A stretch of DNA of 64,000 bases. Origin: Ixodes scapularis (Eukaryota; Arthropoda; Arachnida; Ixodida; Ixodidae). Position numbers and translations under genes: made by a program. The notes below the pieces were generated by a model that was not told the DNA's origin, ran no database searches, and saw only the letters and a program-made list of their open reading frames with translations. Location of the stretch: NCBI RefSeq assembly GCF_016920785.2, contig NW_024609857.1:133851094-133915093 (forward strand). The letters are read 5' to 3'. The stretch's first letter is position 1; each line of letters starts with the position of its first letter. This document shows, one piece after another, positions 20,357 through 30,805 of this stretch.

Positions 20357-20552
20357 GCCATGGCCTTGGGACGGCGTGATAATGCCGAATGGTTGCTGGA
20401 CGTAGTCAAAAAAGATTTTTTTTTTTTTTTTTGATGGCGCGCGACAGCAACCTGCCTTGGCAAGTGGCGTTGGCGATCATGAGACAGAGGGTCTGCGGTT
20501 TGAGAGAATGAAGATTTACAAAAGGTGCGCTCACATAACTAGAAAGATACTG

Positions 20553-20945
20553 AGTTACGGGTTTCAGTTGAGCCAGTTGGTGCATGTTACTTGGACTGGG
20601 GCCAGCTGAACTTAGAGGAGAGATGAAGCGTGAGAAACAGGGACAGAAAAAGTCATAGACACTCCGCTGGACAACCAACTACGGTTTTAATTCTTCTTTT
20701 TCTTTTTCTTTCCTCCCGTGATCCTCTGCTGCTTTTGTTTTCGAAATTCTTGCTTTCTTATCTTTTTCTTCTTCTTTTCGTTTTCGTTTCTGGAGCTCAA
20801 TGTTTAAAGGACATTTGGACGCCTGCGGGGCGGAAAGCACCGCAAAAATTGCTTCTCTTTGGTGCTAAGCTTGATTGATGGCTCGCTGACGCATGTCGCT
20901 TGGTTCCCCTCTATGGCCATGGTCTCTATCATTTCCCGAGCATAC
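20553..20945 (-). repeat. Pseudo-LTR of PLE-A
   Basis: On the minus strand this repeats the 3' end of the element (end of endonuclease frame, 3' UTR, terminal extension) just before the leader of copy 1. It matches 12369-12571 plus 17978-18160, and in reverse 22025-22379. PLEs commonly carry such partial terminal repeats. At 20945/20946 it switches abruptly to the inverted truncated copy. Confidence 0.7.
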
Positions 20946-22170
20946 ATCTTTCCAAAACGCGGCGGGCATAAACGTGGACACCTTCCTAGAGCTGCTCAGC
21001 GCGTACCTGACAGCTACAGTTATTGCACACCAAGAACAACACTTTGTACGAAGAAGTGGGGTGTGTATTGGCTCTCGTGTGGCCCCACTATTGTGCGACT
21101 TGTTCCTTGCAGCACGAGACAGAATCATCCAAGAAAAATTACAAGACAAAAGAATCCTTGCCATCTTCAGGTATGTTGACGATTTCCTAATTCTTCACAC
21201 CAAAGAAAAGGAAGAAGATCAAAGCAAAGGATGCATAGACACGGTGTTGAAATGCTTCGGGGAAAGTTGCCCGAAATTATGCTTCACACACGAGCCAGCA
21301 ACAAATAGGTGCATAAAGTTTTTAGATCTGAAACTGGAATTTAATGAGGGACATGTATGCTGGAGATATGAACCCAGGTCGAACAAAGGGTTTTTGCCAT
21401 TTGCATCTGAACATTCTAAGACCATCAAGCGAAGTGTTGCCATCACCGCCCTTGCAACGGCTCTGAACAAATCATGTCATCACGCAATAGAGGCGAGTTT
21501 TTAAAAACAAATTTCCCGTTTACGTGAATCTGGGTATCCAAATGACCTATTGATATGCGTATGCGAGAACATCTGCACAAAACTCAGGCGGAGGTCAACT
21601 CATCCAGGAGAAACTACGAAGGCAAAAGAAAAACAGAAAATCGCAGTATTACCTTATGTCCATGGAATAACGCACAAACTAAAGAAGATAGCCGCAAGGC
21701 AGGACATAAGGGTCGTGTGCTCTGCCCCAAACAAAGCATACTCCATGTGCAGAAAAGTAAATGAAGACACCAACCAGAAAAAACAAATCTGCAATGTTTC
21801 GCACAAGACACAGTATGCCCCATGCAAGACCGGGGTCGTTTACCATATTCCCCTATCATGTGGAAAATGTTATATCGGCCAGACGGGCAGATGCGTAAAC
21901 GAAAGGATGAGAGAGCATGCAGCATCGGTTAAAGGAACAACGGCAGGCCATCTACCAGCGCACTGCCGCTCGTGCAGATGCAGTGCAGAGCTCAACAAGA
22001 TTACCATTATAGCAAGAAACAAGAACACGTATGCTCGGGAAATGATAGAGACCATGGCCATAGAGGGGAACCAAGCGACATGCGTCAGCGAGCCATCAAT
22101 CAAGCTTAGCACCAAAGAGAATCAATTTTTGCGGTGCTTTCCGCCCCGCAGGCGTCCGAATGTCCTTTAA
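20946..22170 (+). pseudogene. PLE-A copy 2, 5'-truncated RT plus GIY-YIG endonuclease
   Basis: A plus-strand copy beginning in mid-RT (SFQNAAGINVDTF). It keeps GVCIGSRVAPLLCD and RYVDDFLIL, has one nonsense change (CAA to TAA at about 21502), then runs on to the natural end at 22170. The endonuclease is complete here: GVVYHIPLSCGKCYIG, QTGRCVNERMREH with the catalytic Arg and Glu of GIY-YIG nucleases, and a Cys/His cluster (AHCRSCRC). This copy supplies the intact version of the domain broken in copy 1, while lacking the RT N-terminus. The apparent ATG at 20893 belongs to the inverted pseudo-LTR and is not a real start. Confidence 0.8.
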
Positions 22171-22379
22171 ACATTGAGCTCCAGAAACGAAAACGAAAAG
22201 AAGAAGAAAAAGATAAGAAAGCAAGAATTTCGAAAACAAAAGCAGCAGAGGATCACGGGAGGAAAGAAAAAGAAAAAGAAGAATTAAAACCGTAGTTGGT
22301 AGTCCAGCGGAGTGTCTATGTCTTTTTCTGCCCCGTTTCTCACGCTTCATCTCTCCTCTAAGTTCAGCTGGCCCCAGTC

Positions 22380-22771
22380 CAGGGTGTAAGATAGACAGGT
22401 GGGGAAACGGCCCATAGAAACCTACCGCAGCGCCGTGACCCGATTGTGTACTCGTCTGCTCGCGGGTGGCTTGCGGGTACCCCCGATTTGCGACAGATGG
22501 CGCTGCGGCGAGAAGAAAGAAATTGGAATCGAATTTGCATGGAACTGTATGGGAGAGTGCGCAAAATAAACTGAGAGCACGACAGTCCTCCATTGAAAAT
22601 CCACGAGAAACCTTCTCCGTCAGTTTAACCGGTCGCCAGCGTTCGCCCACCCGGAGTGAAAGTTCGCGGTGCTCCACATAGATGGCGCCACAGAAAAAGA
22701 GAAAACCGAGGGGGACACAATTCGGTCGCTCATTTGGCTCTCGTTTCACCACCTGTCTATCTTACACCCTG
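22380..22771. mobile_element. hAT-like MITE in the PLE-A 3' end
   Basis: 392 bases with inverted ends starting CAGGGTGTAAGATAGACAGG, identical for about 24 bases and similar to about 30. CCCCAGTC is duplicated at 22372-22379 and 22772-22779. An 8-bp duplication and CAGGG ends suit hAT elements. If the outer C/G pair is left out of the ends, the duplication reads 10 bp, which would instead suit Mutator. No coding capacity. Confidence 0.75.
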
Positions 22772-22782
22772 CCCCAGTCCAA

Positions 22783-22793
22783 GTTGACACTTA
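22783..22793. repeat. Target-site duplication of PLE-A, right copy
   Basis: GTTGACACTTA, identical to 12358-12368. Confidence 0.65.
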
Positions 22794-23433
22794 CCTTGGG
22801 CCGGGGAGCTGGATGGTAACAGACTGAACGGGACGCTGCCCCCAAGAATTCCTGTCGTTCTCGTTCCGGTATGACTGCTGCAACCTGGTGGATGACTGCC
22901 AATTGGTCGACCTTCGAGACCGGAAGATCTGGTGCGAACTAAGGTTTTTTTGAAAGAAGAGTATCTGTGTCGGAGGACAGTTTTGAATCCGTTAGGTAGG
23001 TCGGTGGGGTGAACTTGGTGGTAGGGGTTTGTGTACGGCTTTGCAGGTTGAATTGGGAGACAATCTTAGTCCAAGACGACTCTAAACGTTCCTTGGCAGC
23101 TTGCTGCAGAAATATGTAGGAAGGATGATTCACGTAGCCTGGACCAAACAACTTGTCCATGAACCTATGCTATGATACGGATGTGACGCTTAATTTCCAA
23201 GAAAGTTCCTTGCGGGATAGTTGCATTATCTTGTGACTGGTTGTCCAGTTCTGGCTGTTGAATCCGAGGGCTTGGTGCACGGTAGGGTGAATGGTGCTCT
23301 TCCGCAAATAAAATCCCAGGGTCCGGAGACGGAGTCGAAGTAGGTTCCGTCTTGATATAAAAATGGCAGCTTGATAAAACGTGGTCAAGTCAAACATGGC
23401 GCAGATTCTTGCTCCAGGGACAAGACAGGACAA
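22794..23433 (-). pseudogene. PLE-B copy 1, N-terminal coding relic
   Basis: Two minus-strand frames (23433-23170 and 23160-22939) read FDLTTFYQAAIFISRRNLLR, RLRTLGFYLRK, then LFGPGYVNHPSYIFLQQA and a Thr/Pro-rich tail. The position just after the pseudo-LTR and just before the interrupted RT marks this as the N-terminal region of the PLE-B protein. Stops separate the frames. Function of this region is unknown. Confidence 0.5.
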
Positions 23434-23445
23434 GGCTCACGGTGA

Positions 23446-23662
23446 TTGAAGGACAGGTAAAGGCGAGCGGGTTGAACATGAATACATAAAATGGAAACAA
23501 TAAAACATGGAGGACAAGCACAGGACAACCGCGTTTTTTCTTTTAGCAACGAAGTTTATTTTGGGCAGGAACATTGCACCCTGAACGAGACCCCGACTAG
23601 AATAGGGTGATAAGGGTGAAGGCAAACTGGGAGATGAAAAGGGTGATAAGGGGGAAGGAAAA
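23446..23662 (-). repeat. Pseudo-LTR of PLE-B
   Basis: Inverted relative to 25240-25479 and direct to 8650-8900 on the minus strand. It shares the GGTGATAAGGG repeats and the GGCGAGCGGG terminal segment. It lies directly before the PLE-B N-terminal relic. Confidence 0.65.
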
Positions 23663-23899
23663 TTGTGAAATGTAAAGACGTTAATGCTAAAGATGTTTTA
23701 GTTGATGTGACTAACGTCATCAAGACGTTAATCACATCAGTTAAAATGAAATTCTGTCAACATTCGGCGACAGTTCGCATAAAGAACCAAACTCGACGAC
23801 TCCTCAGTTCCGAGTATCCGGTGGAACGCCTCATGTCCGTTTTCCAGTAGCTTATTATCCCAAAAGCATCTACAAAAACGTCTTTCAGTCGAATGATAG
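23663..23899 (+). pseudogene. PLE-B copy 2, linker between RT and endonuclease
   Basis: One frame ends LLSSEYPVERLMSVFQ and then hits a stop. The same segment on the minus strand at 11138-11330 reads SVYQVERLVSVFHQLIIP. It is cut at 23899 by the next inserted element. Confidence 0.55.
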
Positions 23900-24662
23900 G
23901 GGTGTAGGAAAAGATGCCCCCGAAAAAAAGCCTCCGGACAAAATATCCCCGGGAAAACAGGCCCCAGGCGAAAGGCAGGAAAAAAATGTCCCCAAAGTAT
24001 TTTCTACCTGTTGGATTCCCTGATCCTCGTGGCCTTCAAACGGCCTGGTCATATACCTGGGGAAAAAAGGCAGAGTTTGGCAAGTAGAAAAAAACGGCCC
24101 CAACAAATAACGAAATATACGATTCCGCGAGGTACACATCGCAACACTGTTAGCACGAACGCGACATTGGCGCATTTTCACATTTTACTTAGAAGGAGTA
24201 TTAGTGGGAACGAAATTTTACCGTCTGCATTATATCACCAAGTAAGCTCTTTCATACCTATAACCACTTTGAAAACAATTAACGTTTCATTTTTATGAAA
24301 AAAAAAATTAAATAAATTCTAGCGATCACGTGTTCGGCTTAAGGGTCGCGCTTTTTACCTATTTGGAAATGATACTCAAGTACCTCTCAAATTTCCCCAA
24401 TCATAATAATTTAGTTTTGGCTAGAAGTGTTATAAATGTTTCTTTCACAACGAAAAACAAAAACAGTTCAGATGCAAAGTTACAAAATCAGGAATGAAGT
24501 GACAGACTCTAGATTCATACACAAAAGTCAAAAGTGGATCGTACGGCAGTGGACAAAATATTCCTTTGGAGACATTTTTTCCTACTTTCCACCTTGGGCC
24601 TTCTTTTCCGGGGACATTTTTTCCGGGGACGTTTTTTTCCGGGGACGTTTCTTCCGGAACCC
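23900..24662. mobile_element. 763-bp TIR element with iterated ends (Mutator-like?)
   Basis: Ends start GGGT on both sides, and roughly 100 bases at each end form imperfect inverted repeats built from iterated (G)TCCCCGGAAAA-type motifs. It splits PLE-B copy 2. GAATGATAG (23891-23899) and GAAGAATAG (24663-24671) look like a 9-bp duplication; the uninterrupted copy reads GAAGGATAG. A 9-bp duplication with long TIRs suits Mutator-like elements. No transposase. Confidence 0.6.
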
Positions 24663-25175
24663 GAAGAATAGCCAGCATACCATACATTCATAATGCTTCC
24701 CATCTTATTCGATTCATTGCTTCACGCTATGACACGAAAATGGTCTTTTCCAGTAGATTCAAATTGGCAAGCATGTGCGACATGATCAACCGACAAGAAG
24801 CCAAGCCGGCTTGCGAAAAAAAGCACGCCACGTTTTTCCGGGCCTGCTGCAAAAAAAAACAAAAAAACTTTACCCTATTTTCCTTAACTGCGGGGCTGAG
24901 TTCAAAGGACAAACAGGCCGATGTATCAATGACCGCTTACGTGAGCACGAAAACGAAGCAACTGCAAGAACTCAGAACCCCATTCATCCGATCGCGGTTC
25001 ACGCGAACGAATGCATTAGATGCGCGCCTGACGTCGCAGGAACCAAGACAAAGGGGGACACCGCAATCGCCAAAAACGTAAAATTATCGAATCCTTGCTC
25101 ATCCAGAACACAAAAAACAACGTTTCATCGGCATCAGTAACCTTATCAATATGAGAATTAGAATTCATCAGGTGT
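24663..25175 (+). pseudogene. PLE-B copy 2, GIY-YIG endonuclease (degenerate)
   Basis: One frame reads RRIASIPYIHNASHLIRFIA, then FSSRFKLASMCDM and a Cys-containing segment. After a poly-A frameshift another frame carries GQTGRCINDRLREHENEA, the core of the GIY-YIG domain with catalytic Arg and Glu. The YIG equivalent is degraded (EFKGQTG). The 3' UTR with TATCACCC repeats follows to about 25479. Confidence 0.65.
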
Positions 25176-25489
25176 GAACTTGAAAAATATAGCAACTCCA
25201 CGTAAAAACACACTATCACGGTAGTCCTGCCCGTGCCTCGTGGTTTTCCCTTTCCATCTCCCACTCTTCCTTTCCCATTATCACCCTTTCTATCTCCCAT
25301 TTCCCCTTCCTGCTTATCACCCTTTCCATCTCCCAGTTCGCCTTCCCCCTTATTACCCTATCTTAGTCGGGGTCTGGTTCAGGGTGCAATGTTCCTGCCC
25401 AAAATAAACGTCGTTGCTAAATGAAAGAACGTGATTGTCCTGTGCCTGTCCCCGTGTTTTATTCTTTCCATTATATGTACTTATAATCA

Positions 25490-25655
25490 CACTAGCTACA
25501 AATCTAAAGTGGTTTTACGAACAAATCAAAGATAAAGGACGGCACTGGCAAAAAGGCTATTTTACAAAAAGCAAATAGCACGATATCACTTCTTTAGAAA
25601 ATTTCTGGGTGTGGCTGAAAAACTCGGCTGATTTGCGTCGTGAAACGCTGTTTTT
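25490..25655. other. Unassigned spacer
   Basis: No feature recognised between the end of PLE-B and palindrome repeat 2. Confidence 0.4.
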
Positions 25656-26437
25656 AGAGCGCAGCTCTTAGGCGCCCATCTCCGGCTTGAGCGGCGTCGC
25701 CGTCGGCGTCGGCGTAACCGCGTGGTGCATGATGGGTCAATTTCTCCGCTAAATATAGTGCGAAAAATTTCCCGCTATATTTAACGGGAAAATTTTTCGC
25801 TAAATTTAGCGGGAAAAATTTGCCGCTAAATTTAGTGGGGAAAATTTACCGCTAGATTTAGTGGGGAAAATGTTCCCTACTAAATATAGCGGAAAATTTT
25901 CCCCGCTAATTCTAGCGGGAAATATTCCCCGCTAAATCTAGCGGGACATTTTCCCCACTAAATTTAGGGGAATTTTTCCCCGCTAAATCTAGTGGGACAT
26001 TTTCTCCGCTAAATTTAGCGGAAAAGTTCCACCGCTAAGTCTAGCGGTAAAATTTCCCCGCTAAATTTAGCAGAAAACTTTTCCTTCTAAATTTAGCAAA
26101 AAATTTTCCCCGCTACATCTAGCGGGAAATTTTCTCAGCTAAATCTAGCGAAAAATCTTCCCCGCTAAATCTAGCGGGAAATTTTTGCCCGCCAAATCTA
26201 GCCGGAAATTTTCACCGCTAAATGTAGCGGAAAATTTTCCGCGCTAAATCTAGCGGGAAAGTTTTCCCGCTAAATATAGCGAAAAATTTTCCTGCTGTTT
26301 AGCGGAGAAAATTTTTCCTAAATGGGAGGCGAGCACGAGAGGAGGAGGTACATACCCTCCTCTCCGTACCTTACCCTCCTCCTCCTCAAGAGCTGCGCTC
26401 GAATTCGGCGTTACACGGAGTAGTAAACGGCTTTCCT
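25656..26437 (+). mobile_element. Palindrome-cored repeat 2 (CTAAATTTAG core)
   Basis: It has the same head (AGAGCGCAGCTCTTAGG, GGCTTGAGCGGCGTCGCC) and tail (CTCAAGAGCTGCGCTC, GGCTTTCC) as repeat 1. The core from about 25745 to 26310 is a degenerate array of the palindrome CCGCTAAATTTAGCGG with A/T-rich spacers (about 20-24 bases per unit). Confidence 0.75.
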
Positions 26438-27794
26438 TTTTTGTAGTTTCTTTTTAAATTTTATTACCCGCTCTTTTTCACCCGCCCTTTTCACCCTGCC
26501 ATATATTGTCCCCCCGAGCATTTCGAGGGTGCGCTATGTTGCCACCCCCTCCCCCCCCCCCCCCCCCCTCCCCATTAAAAAAAGTTTGATACCCCTGGTT
26601 TAAAGACACCAGAATCACTTTTGAAGGGACACATCCGTTAGGGTCTTTTAGCACCGGGGTCAAGTTGACTCTCAAGGGAGCCACTAGGAAAGCGGAGATA
26701 TTTGCTAATTTTCTAGCTAATTAACTAAAAGGCTCGAACTTACTAGACTTTTGTGGAACAGGGGACTAAAGTATCAAACTATCCAAGCGGTCACATGATC
26801 TGGGGCCGAATATATGTCCTCAGCATCCATCATAGACACGCGCTGGGTTTGGCATGTGCAAAGTATCCGGCACGCGTTGAGTTTTAGACATTGTTAGGGT
26901 TCGGCTATTATCGTTATTAAACGCGAGCCACACTCGGAAAGCTCGTGAAGGCATTGATCGTCGTACGCTCAAGTTGAGTGCCCACGCAAATGTTGGCCTC
27001 TAATCTACGAGCCACACATTCAGATAGCATCGCGGTGGGTAATCCCGCTGACTGCGCCAACGCTGAGACCCCGTGACGTGTTATGTTTTTTTTTTTTTTT
27101 TTCAAATCAAAAAGAGACGGGAATAAAAAGTTCCCTTTAGCCTTTAATATACACCGAATAAAAAAGGAGCTTCTTGCTCGTACTCTGTTCTACATAAGGT
27201 CCGACCGTAGCTAACGCTACGTTTCGATGGTGAAATTCAAGCTGCGTCAAAAGTGCATCGACACGGCGCTCAACGCTCGCAAAAAAAAAACTGCCGTTTT
27301 TTTTTCCTTTCCTTCTTTTTTACCGGAAAAAATAAGCTACGTATGGCTGAACGCTTGGCCTCGTTTCCGCTCAAACTTAGCGCTAGAGATCCGGAGTACA
27401 TTAAGAAGTTACAGAGATTGCCGATATCAAATTCAAACGTTATAAGCGATTTTCCAAAATTTTGATCAAAGAAATATTTGCCGACAAAGTCTAAGAATAT
27501 GTGGGGATGAATTGGGCCAACTACTGCTGACGGGCCCCATCCATTTTCCGATTGATGCTTACAGGAAAGCGCTGATAACTTTCGAAGAAGGCCAGGGCTA
27601 GCTCTAAAAAGACTGCCTCTAGTTCGAACCGCTAGTACCACATTTGGGAGGAGACTAAGCGTTCGCTGACGCGTAGTTCACTTTCCGTTGAGATAGAACA
27701 CTGATTTGGTGCTACGCTGCAGTTGGGATACATTGTGCGGTAAGCTTGTGTAAAATTAATGAATGACGTTTACAATTCCGTGCAATACCGAATT
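26438..27794. other. No recognised gene
   Basis: Contains a poly-C run near 26546-26570 and a poly-T run near 27086-27102. Short frames around 27227-27465 (plus) have no recognised relatives. Confidence 0.4.
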
Positions 27795-28090
27795 AGAGCG
27801 CAGCTCTTAAGGAGGAGGAGGGGAGGGTACAAAGAGGAGGGTATGTCCTTTCTCCTATTACGCAGCCTCTCCTCCTCCCCTCCTCCTCTCGTCCTCCTCC
27901 CTCTCCCTTCACAGTGACCTTCACTGTGAATGTCGTGACCCCTTCCTTTCTTCATAGTGGCCTTCATTGTGAAGGATGCCTTCGCCGTGAGCTTCACGGG
28001 TGACCTTTGTAACTCACTTCTGACCCTCGTGACTCTCACGTGACGTCACGTGCGATGTCAATATGGGAGATGTCCCATAATGTGATGACC
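27795..28090 (-). mobile_element. Palindrome-cored repeat 7 (diverged derivative)
   Basis: Starts AGAGCGCAGCTCTTAAGGAGGAGG, which is the complement of the family tail. It has GTGAAGGTCACTGTGA-type inverted motifs, the 16-bp hybrid palindrome CACGTGACGTCACGTG at 28037-28052 and ATGGGAGATGTCCCAT at 28062-28077. The far boundary is unclear. Confidence 0.5.
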
Positions 28091-28289
28091 GCTGAACTTG
28101 CAAGCGTGTCCTGGCAAGCTCGCCGATTAGGAGGGCGGGTGCTTTCAATCAGCGTCAGGCGGAGGAACGGTCATTTGATCTTCGGTCGGCTTGTTGTCCT
28201 TTTGTCTTCCTCCGACGTTTTGTGCGCCCTTTAATCTTAGTCATCTTCGGTCGGTTTGTTGAAGGAAGCGGGGGGACCTTGGATCAGTC

Positions 28290-28620
28290 CCGGATGTGTC
28301 TGGTTCTTTGGAACGACGCTGTCGTCCCGGAGCTGGACAGCCGATATCCTTCGCCCCCTCACCTGCAGTCTGGTCGGCCTCGGACAGCTTGACGTTCTGC
28401 CCGCGTGAGGAGCAGGCCTTTGGTAGGACCACTCGAAGCTTAATCCGTCGACAAATATCCGGCCTGATTGTCCTTAGCTCCCTTTCGCCCTCTTCGAACC
28501 CACTCCCGTGCAGCCTTTTTCCTTTCGTGCCGGCCCCACCTTTTTGTTTGTTTTAAGCGATAGCTTTACGGGCGTCACTTTGCACCGTTTTTGAGCTCGT
28601 GGACTGTCGTCGGGAGCTAT
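28290..28620 (-). repeat. Dispersed repeat E, copy 1
   Basis: Resembles 40660-40800 and 41150-41215. On the minus strand both copies keep the reading SSRGQ-x4-LSEADQTAGE-x2-KD-x2-C. This may be a retroelement leader or coding relic; the family is not recognised. Confidence 0.45.
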
Positions 28621-30604
28621 GAAAAAAACATTTTTCTCACCCTTCGTGGCGCGAGGAGGGAGAAGTCTGGTTTCCCGTCGACCGCGCAGCGAGAGTCCCG
28701 GTATCCCGCCATTTACGACGCGGCGAAGGGAGAGCCTTCTTGTCGTCTGCTTCAAACACTTTCTTTTAAAAATTTACTCGCGTTACACCAAAGCCAACTT
28801 TTGCAGTATAAAAAGGCTACGCATAATGTTGGATGGTTTTGAAAACTTCTACCGCGCTTACCCACTCAACAGATCATAGAGCACTCGTGGCGGTCGTCAG
28901 TGGTATCCGCGACGCCAACCACGAAGGCTATGAGAATTAACCATGCCGCACCTCCGTCCCCATTTACGTGACGGCACCGTTCCACTCCCATGGCGAGACC
29001 GTTCTACGGCTATCACTCTCGTTTCTTTGTACATTCTGGGCTAAGAAAACGTCTTTTGTTTTCCTTTCTTTCTTCACTTTTACCTCTTGCATGATAGATC
29101 ATCACAAGGAACCCCCAAAAGAGTTTTTTTCTTGCTTTCAGAAATAAAGTATTGTACTTCAGATGAGTCCATTACTTTTCGCACCGACATGTTCAGTACG
29201 AATTATGTTAAGTTTGATATCTACTTAACACTGACACCGTCAATAAAGTAAACAAACATATCCGGAGTACATACAACGAAACAAAAGTCCGCAACCGCCC
29301 TAGTGTTTTTTACACTCGACTCAATTAGTGTGCTTCCCTCTTCTCTGCTCCTTTTACATACAGGACACAGAACTGTTATTCCTGAAGAAGAAAGCACCTC
29401 CTCAGGATTCAACTGTTCGTTGCCTTCAGCTTATGCAACTATTTCAACGGTTGATGATCTCTCTTGGCCTTAAACTCCCTCACATACAAATACACGTAAA
29501 ACGTCTTAATCGCCCAATATGACAATAGTGAGACCCCTTCAAGGACTCAAAGATGTTGACCTAAACGTTAAGCCTGTATATCACCTTCAAGGGCAGCTCG
29601 ATATACTTTAAAATACCTTGTATGTACGAAGAGCGATGTCTTTTCTGCACCTTTGCAGTATGTGATTTTCGTCACATAGTAACCCGAAAAAAAGATAGGC
29701 AGCAGCACCTGTGATGTGGTGAATACATTTAGCCAGCTCTAATCCGTCTATAGGAATTTCGAATAAAGGAGGGTCGAAAATGTTTCCTCTTGCCATGGTA
29801 GGCTTACATAAGAAATCAGTTGGTTGGGGCGGAGGTAGATCTTAGAAAAAACACGCATTTCTTCCTAATTACAGATACCTGAATGATAGGAAGACCACCA
29901 CAAAACAGTTCAAAACAAAGTGCAATGTTTGATTGACTATTGACCATAGACGGCTTTGGTACAATTATTCAACATGTCTTCAATTAGGATTAAACCCATG
30001 GTATACCTAAAGCAGTAAAAACTTATTAATGAATAGAAAATAGACTTTTAATTTCATAACTGCAACTATCACTGCCAATTAACCAGATATTTTCCTTTGT
30101 TAGGTTTCCTGGATTGAAGTTGTTGGCTGATCTAGGTCTAAGTACTGTCAAATCATACTTCCATGCTGATGAGAAAAAAATCTTGAAAGCTTTGGCTTAA
30201 CGTGTCTACAAAAAAAACTTCTGGCGGTTGATTGTTGGACGGAAGGAAAAGGAAAAAAGCGTGTTGACTTTATTTGTGAAAGGAAAGCAAAATAAAAAAT
30301 CCCAACTTCACTCGCTCCACCTGACCCCAAAATCATAAACATTCTGGCTTAATGTGAATGTGAGCAAAGGGAACTAAGGAGTGAAATGTTAAGGGAGGTG
30401 ATTAGAAGTTGTTTTAAATACCGCTCTACACTCTTTGAGAATTAGGAATGTAATAAAAACAGTACCGAAATACACAACATAAAATTTCTCTAACATGCAC
30501 AGCTCTCCAAAACAAATTGCGTTGTGTGTATGTTTATACAGCCTAGAGCTTGGTCTGCCTCAGCGAGTGACGAGTCTCCCAGCCGTAAATGAGAAATATA
30601 GCAA
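28621..30604. other. No recognised gene
   Basis: AT-rich from about 29000. Nothing recognised apart from short unsupported frames. Confidence 0.4.
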
Positions 30605-30805
30605 GTGCAGTACAACCGCTAGCCCGGAGTCTTTAACGTGCATCACGCAGTAGTGATACACCACAGCAAGCCGGTACGATGTTCATCCCGATCAAAATGG
30701 GCAGGGGTGGATATTGAACCCAAGATCCTGGGTTGTGCAGCGCGAGCTTTCGTTCCACGTGCTCCGAGTTGGTGTGCGCTAGCCCACTCGGCCACCGATC
30801 CCCCC
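30605..30805 (-). mobile_element. tRNA-derived SINE, copy 1
   Basis: On the minus strand an A box (TGGCCGAGTGGGCTAGCG, as in Leu/Ser tRNAs) and a B box (GGTTCAATATCC) are followed by a body shared with 49005-49205 (GTATCACTACTGCGTGA...). It is an internal pol III promoter plus non-coding body, mobilised by LINE machinery in other species. Confidence 0.75.

Larger units (their letters stand above)
12369..22782 (-). mobile_element. PLE-A: second Penelope-like element, inverted dimer
   Basis: The minus-strand full-length copy consists of: pseudo-LTR 20945-20553, leader, RT ORF 20356-18443, endonuclease, 3' UTR to 17978, then, beyond the palindrome repeat, its 3' end at 12571-12369. A 5'-truncated plus-strand copy (20946-22782) is joined head to head at 20945/20946. 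The 3' end at 12369 is about 35 bases longer than the one at 22782. A short extension at one terminus is known for Penelope-like elements. Nested inside are the palindrome repeat with the CsRn1 element, a small MITE (about 18171-18299) and a hAT-like MITE (22380-22771). Confidence 0.7.
8650..25479 (-). mobile_element. PLE-B: Penelope-like element with a nested stack inside
   Basis: Minus-strand parts in order: pseudo-LTR (23663 to 23446), N-terminal coding relic (23433 to 22794), PLE-A insertion (12369-22782), RT relic (12368 to 11138), 1.65-kb TIR element (9486-11133), endonuclease relic (9485 to 8990) and 3' UTR (to about 8650). A second, 5'-truncated copy in plus orientation (23663-25479) is joined head to head to the pseudo-LTR. 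CTTACAATCA at 8640-8649 and CTTATAATCA at 25480-25489 may be the target duplication of the whole unit. The two sides of the PLE-A insertion rejoin exactly through an 11-bp duplication, which supports the reconstruction. Confidence 0.65.
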
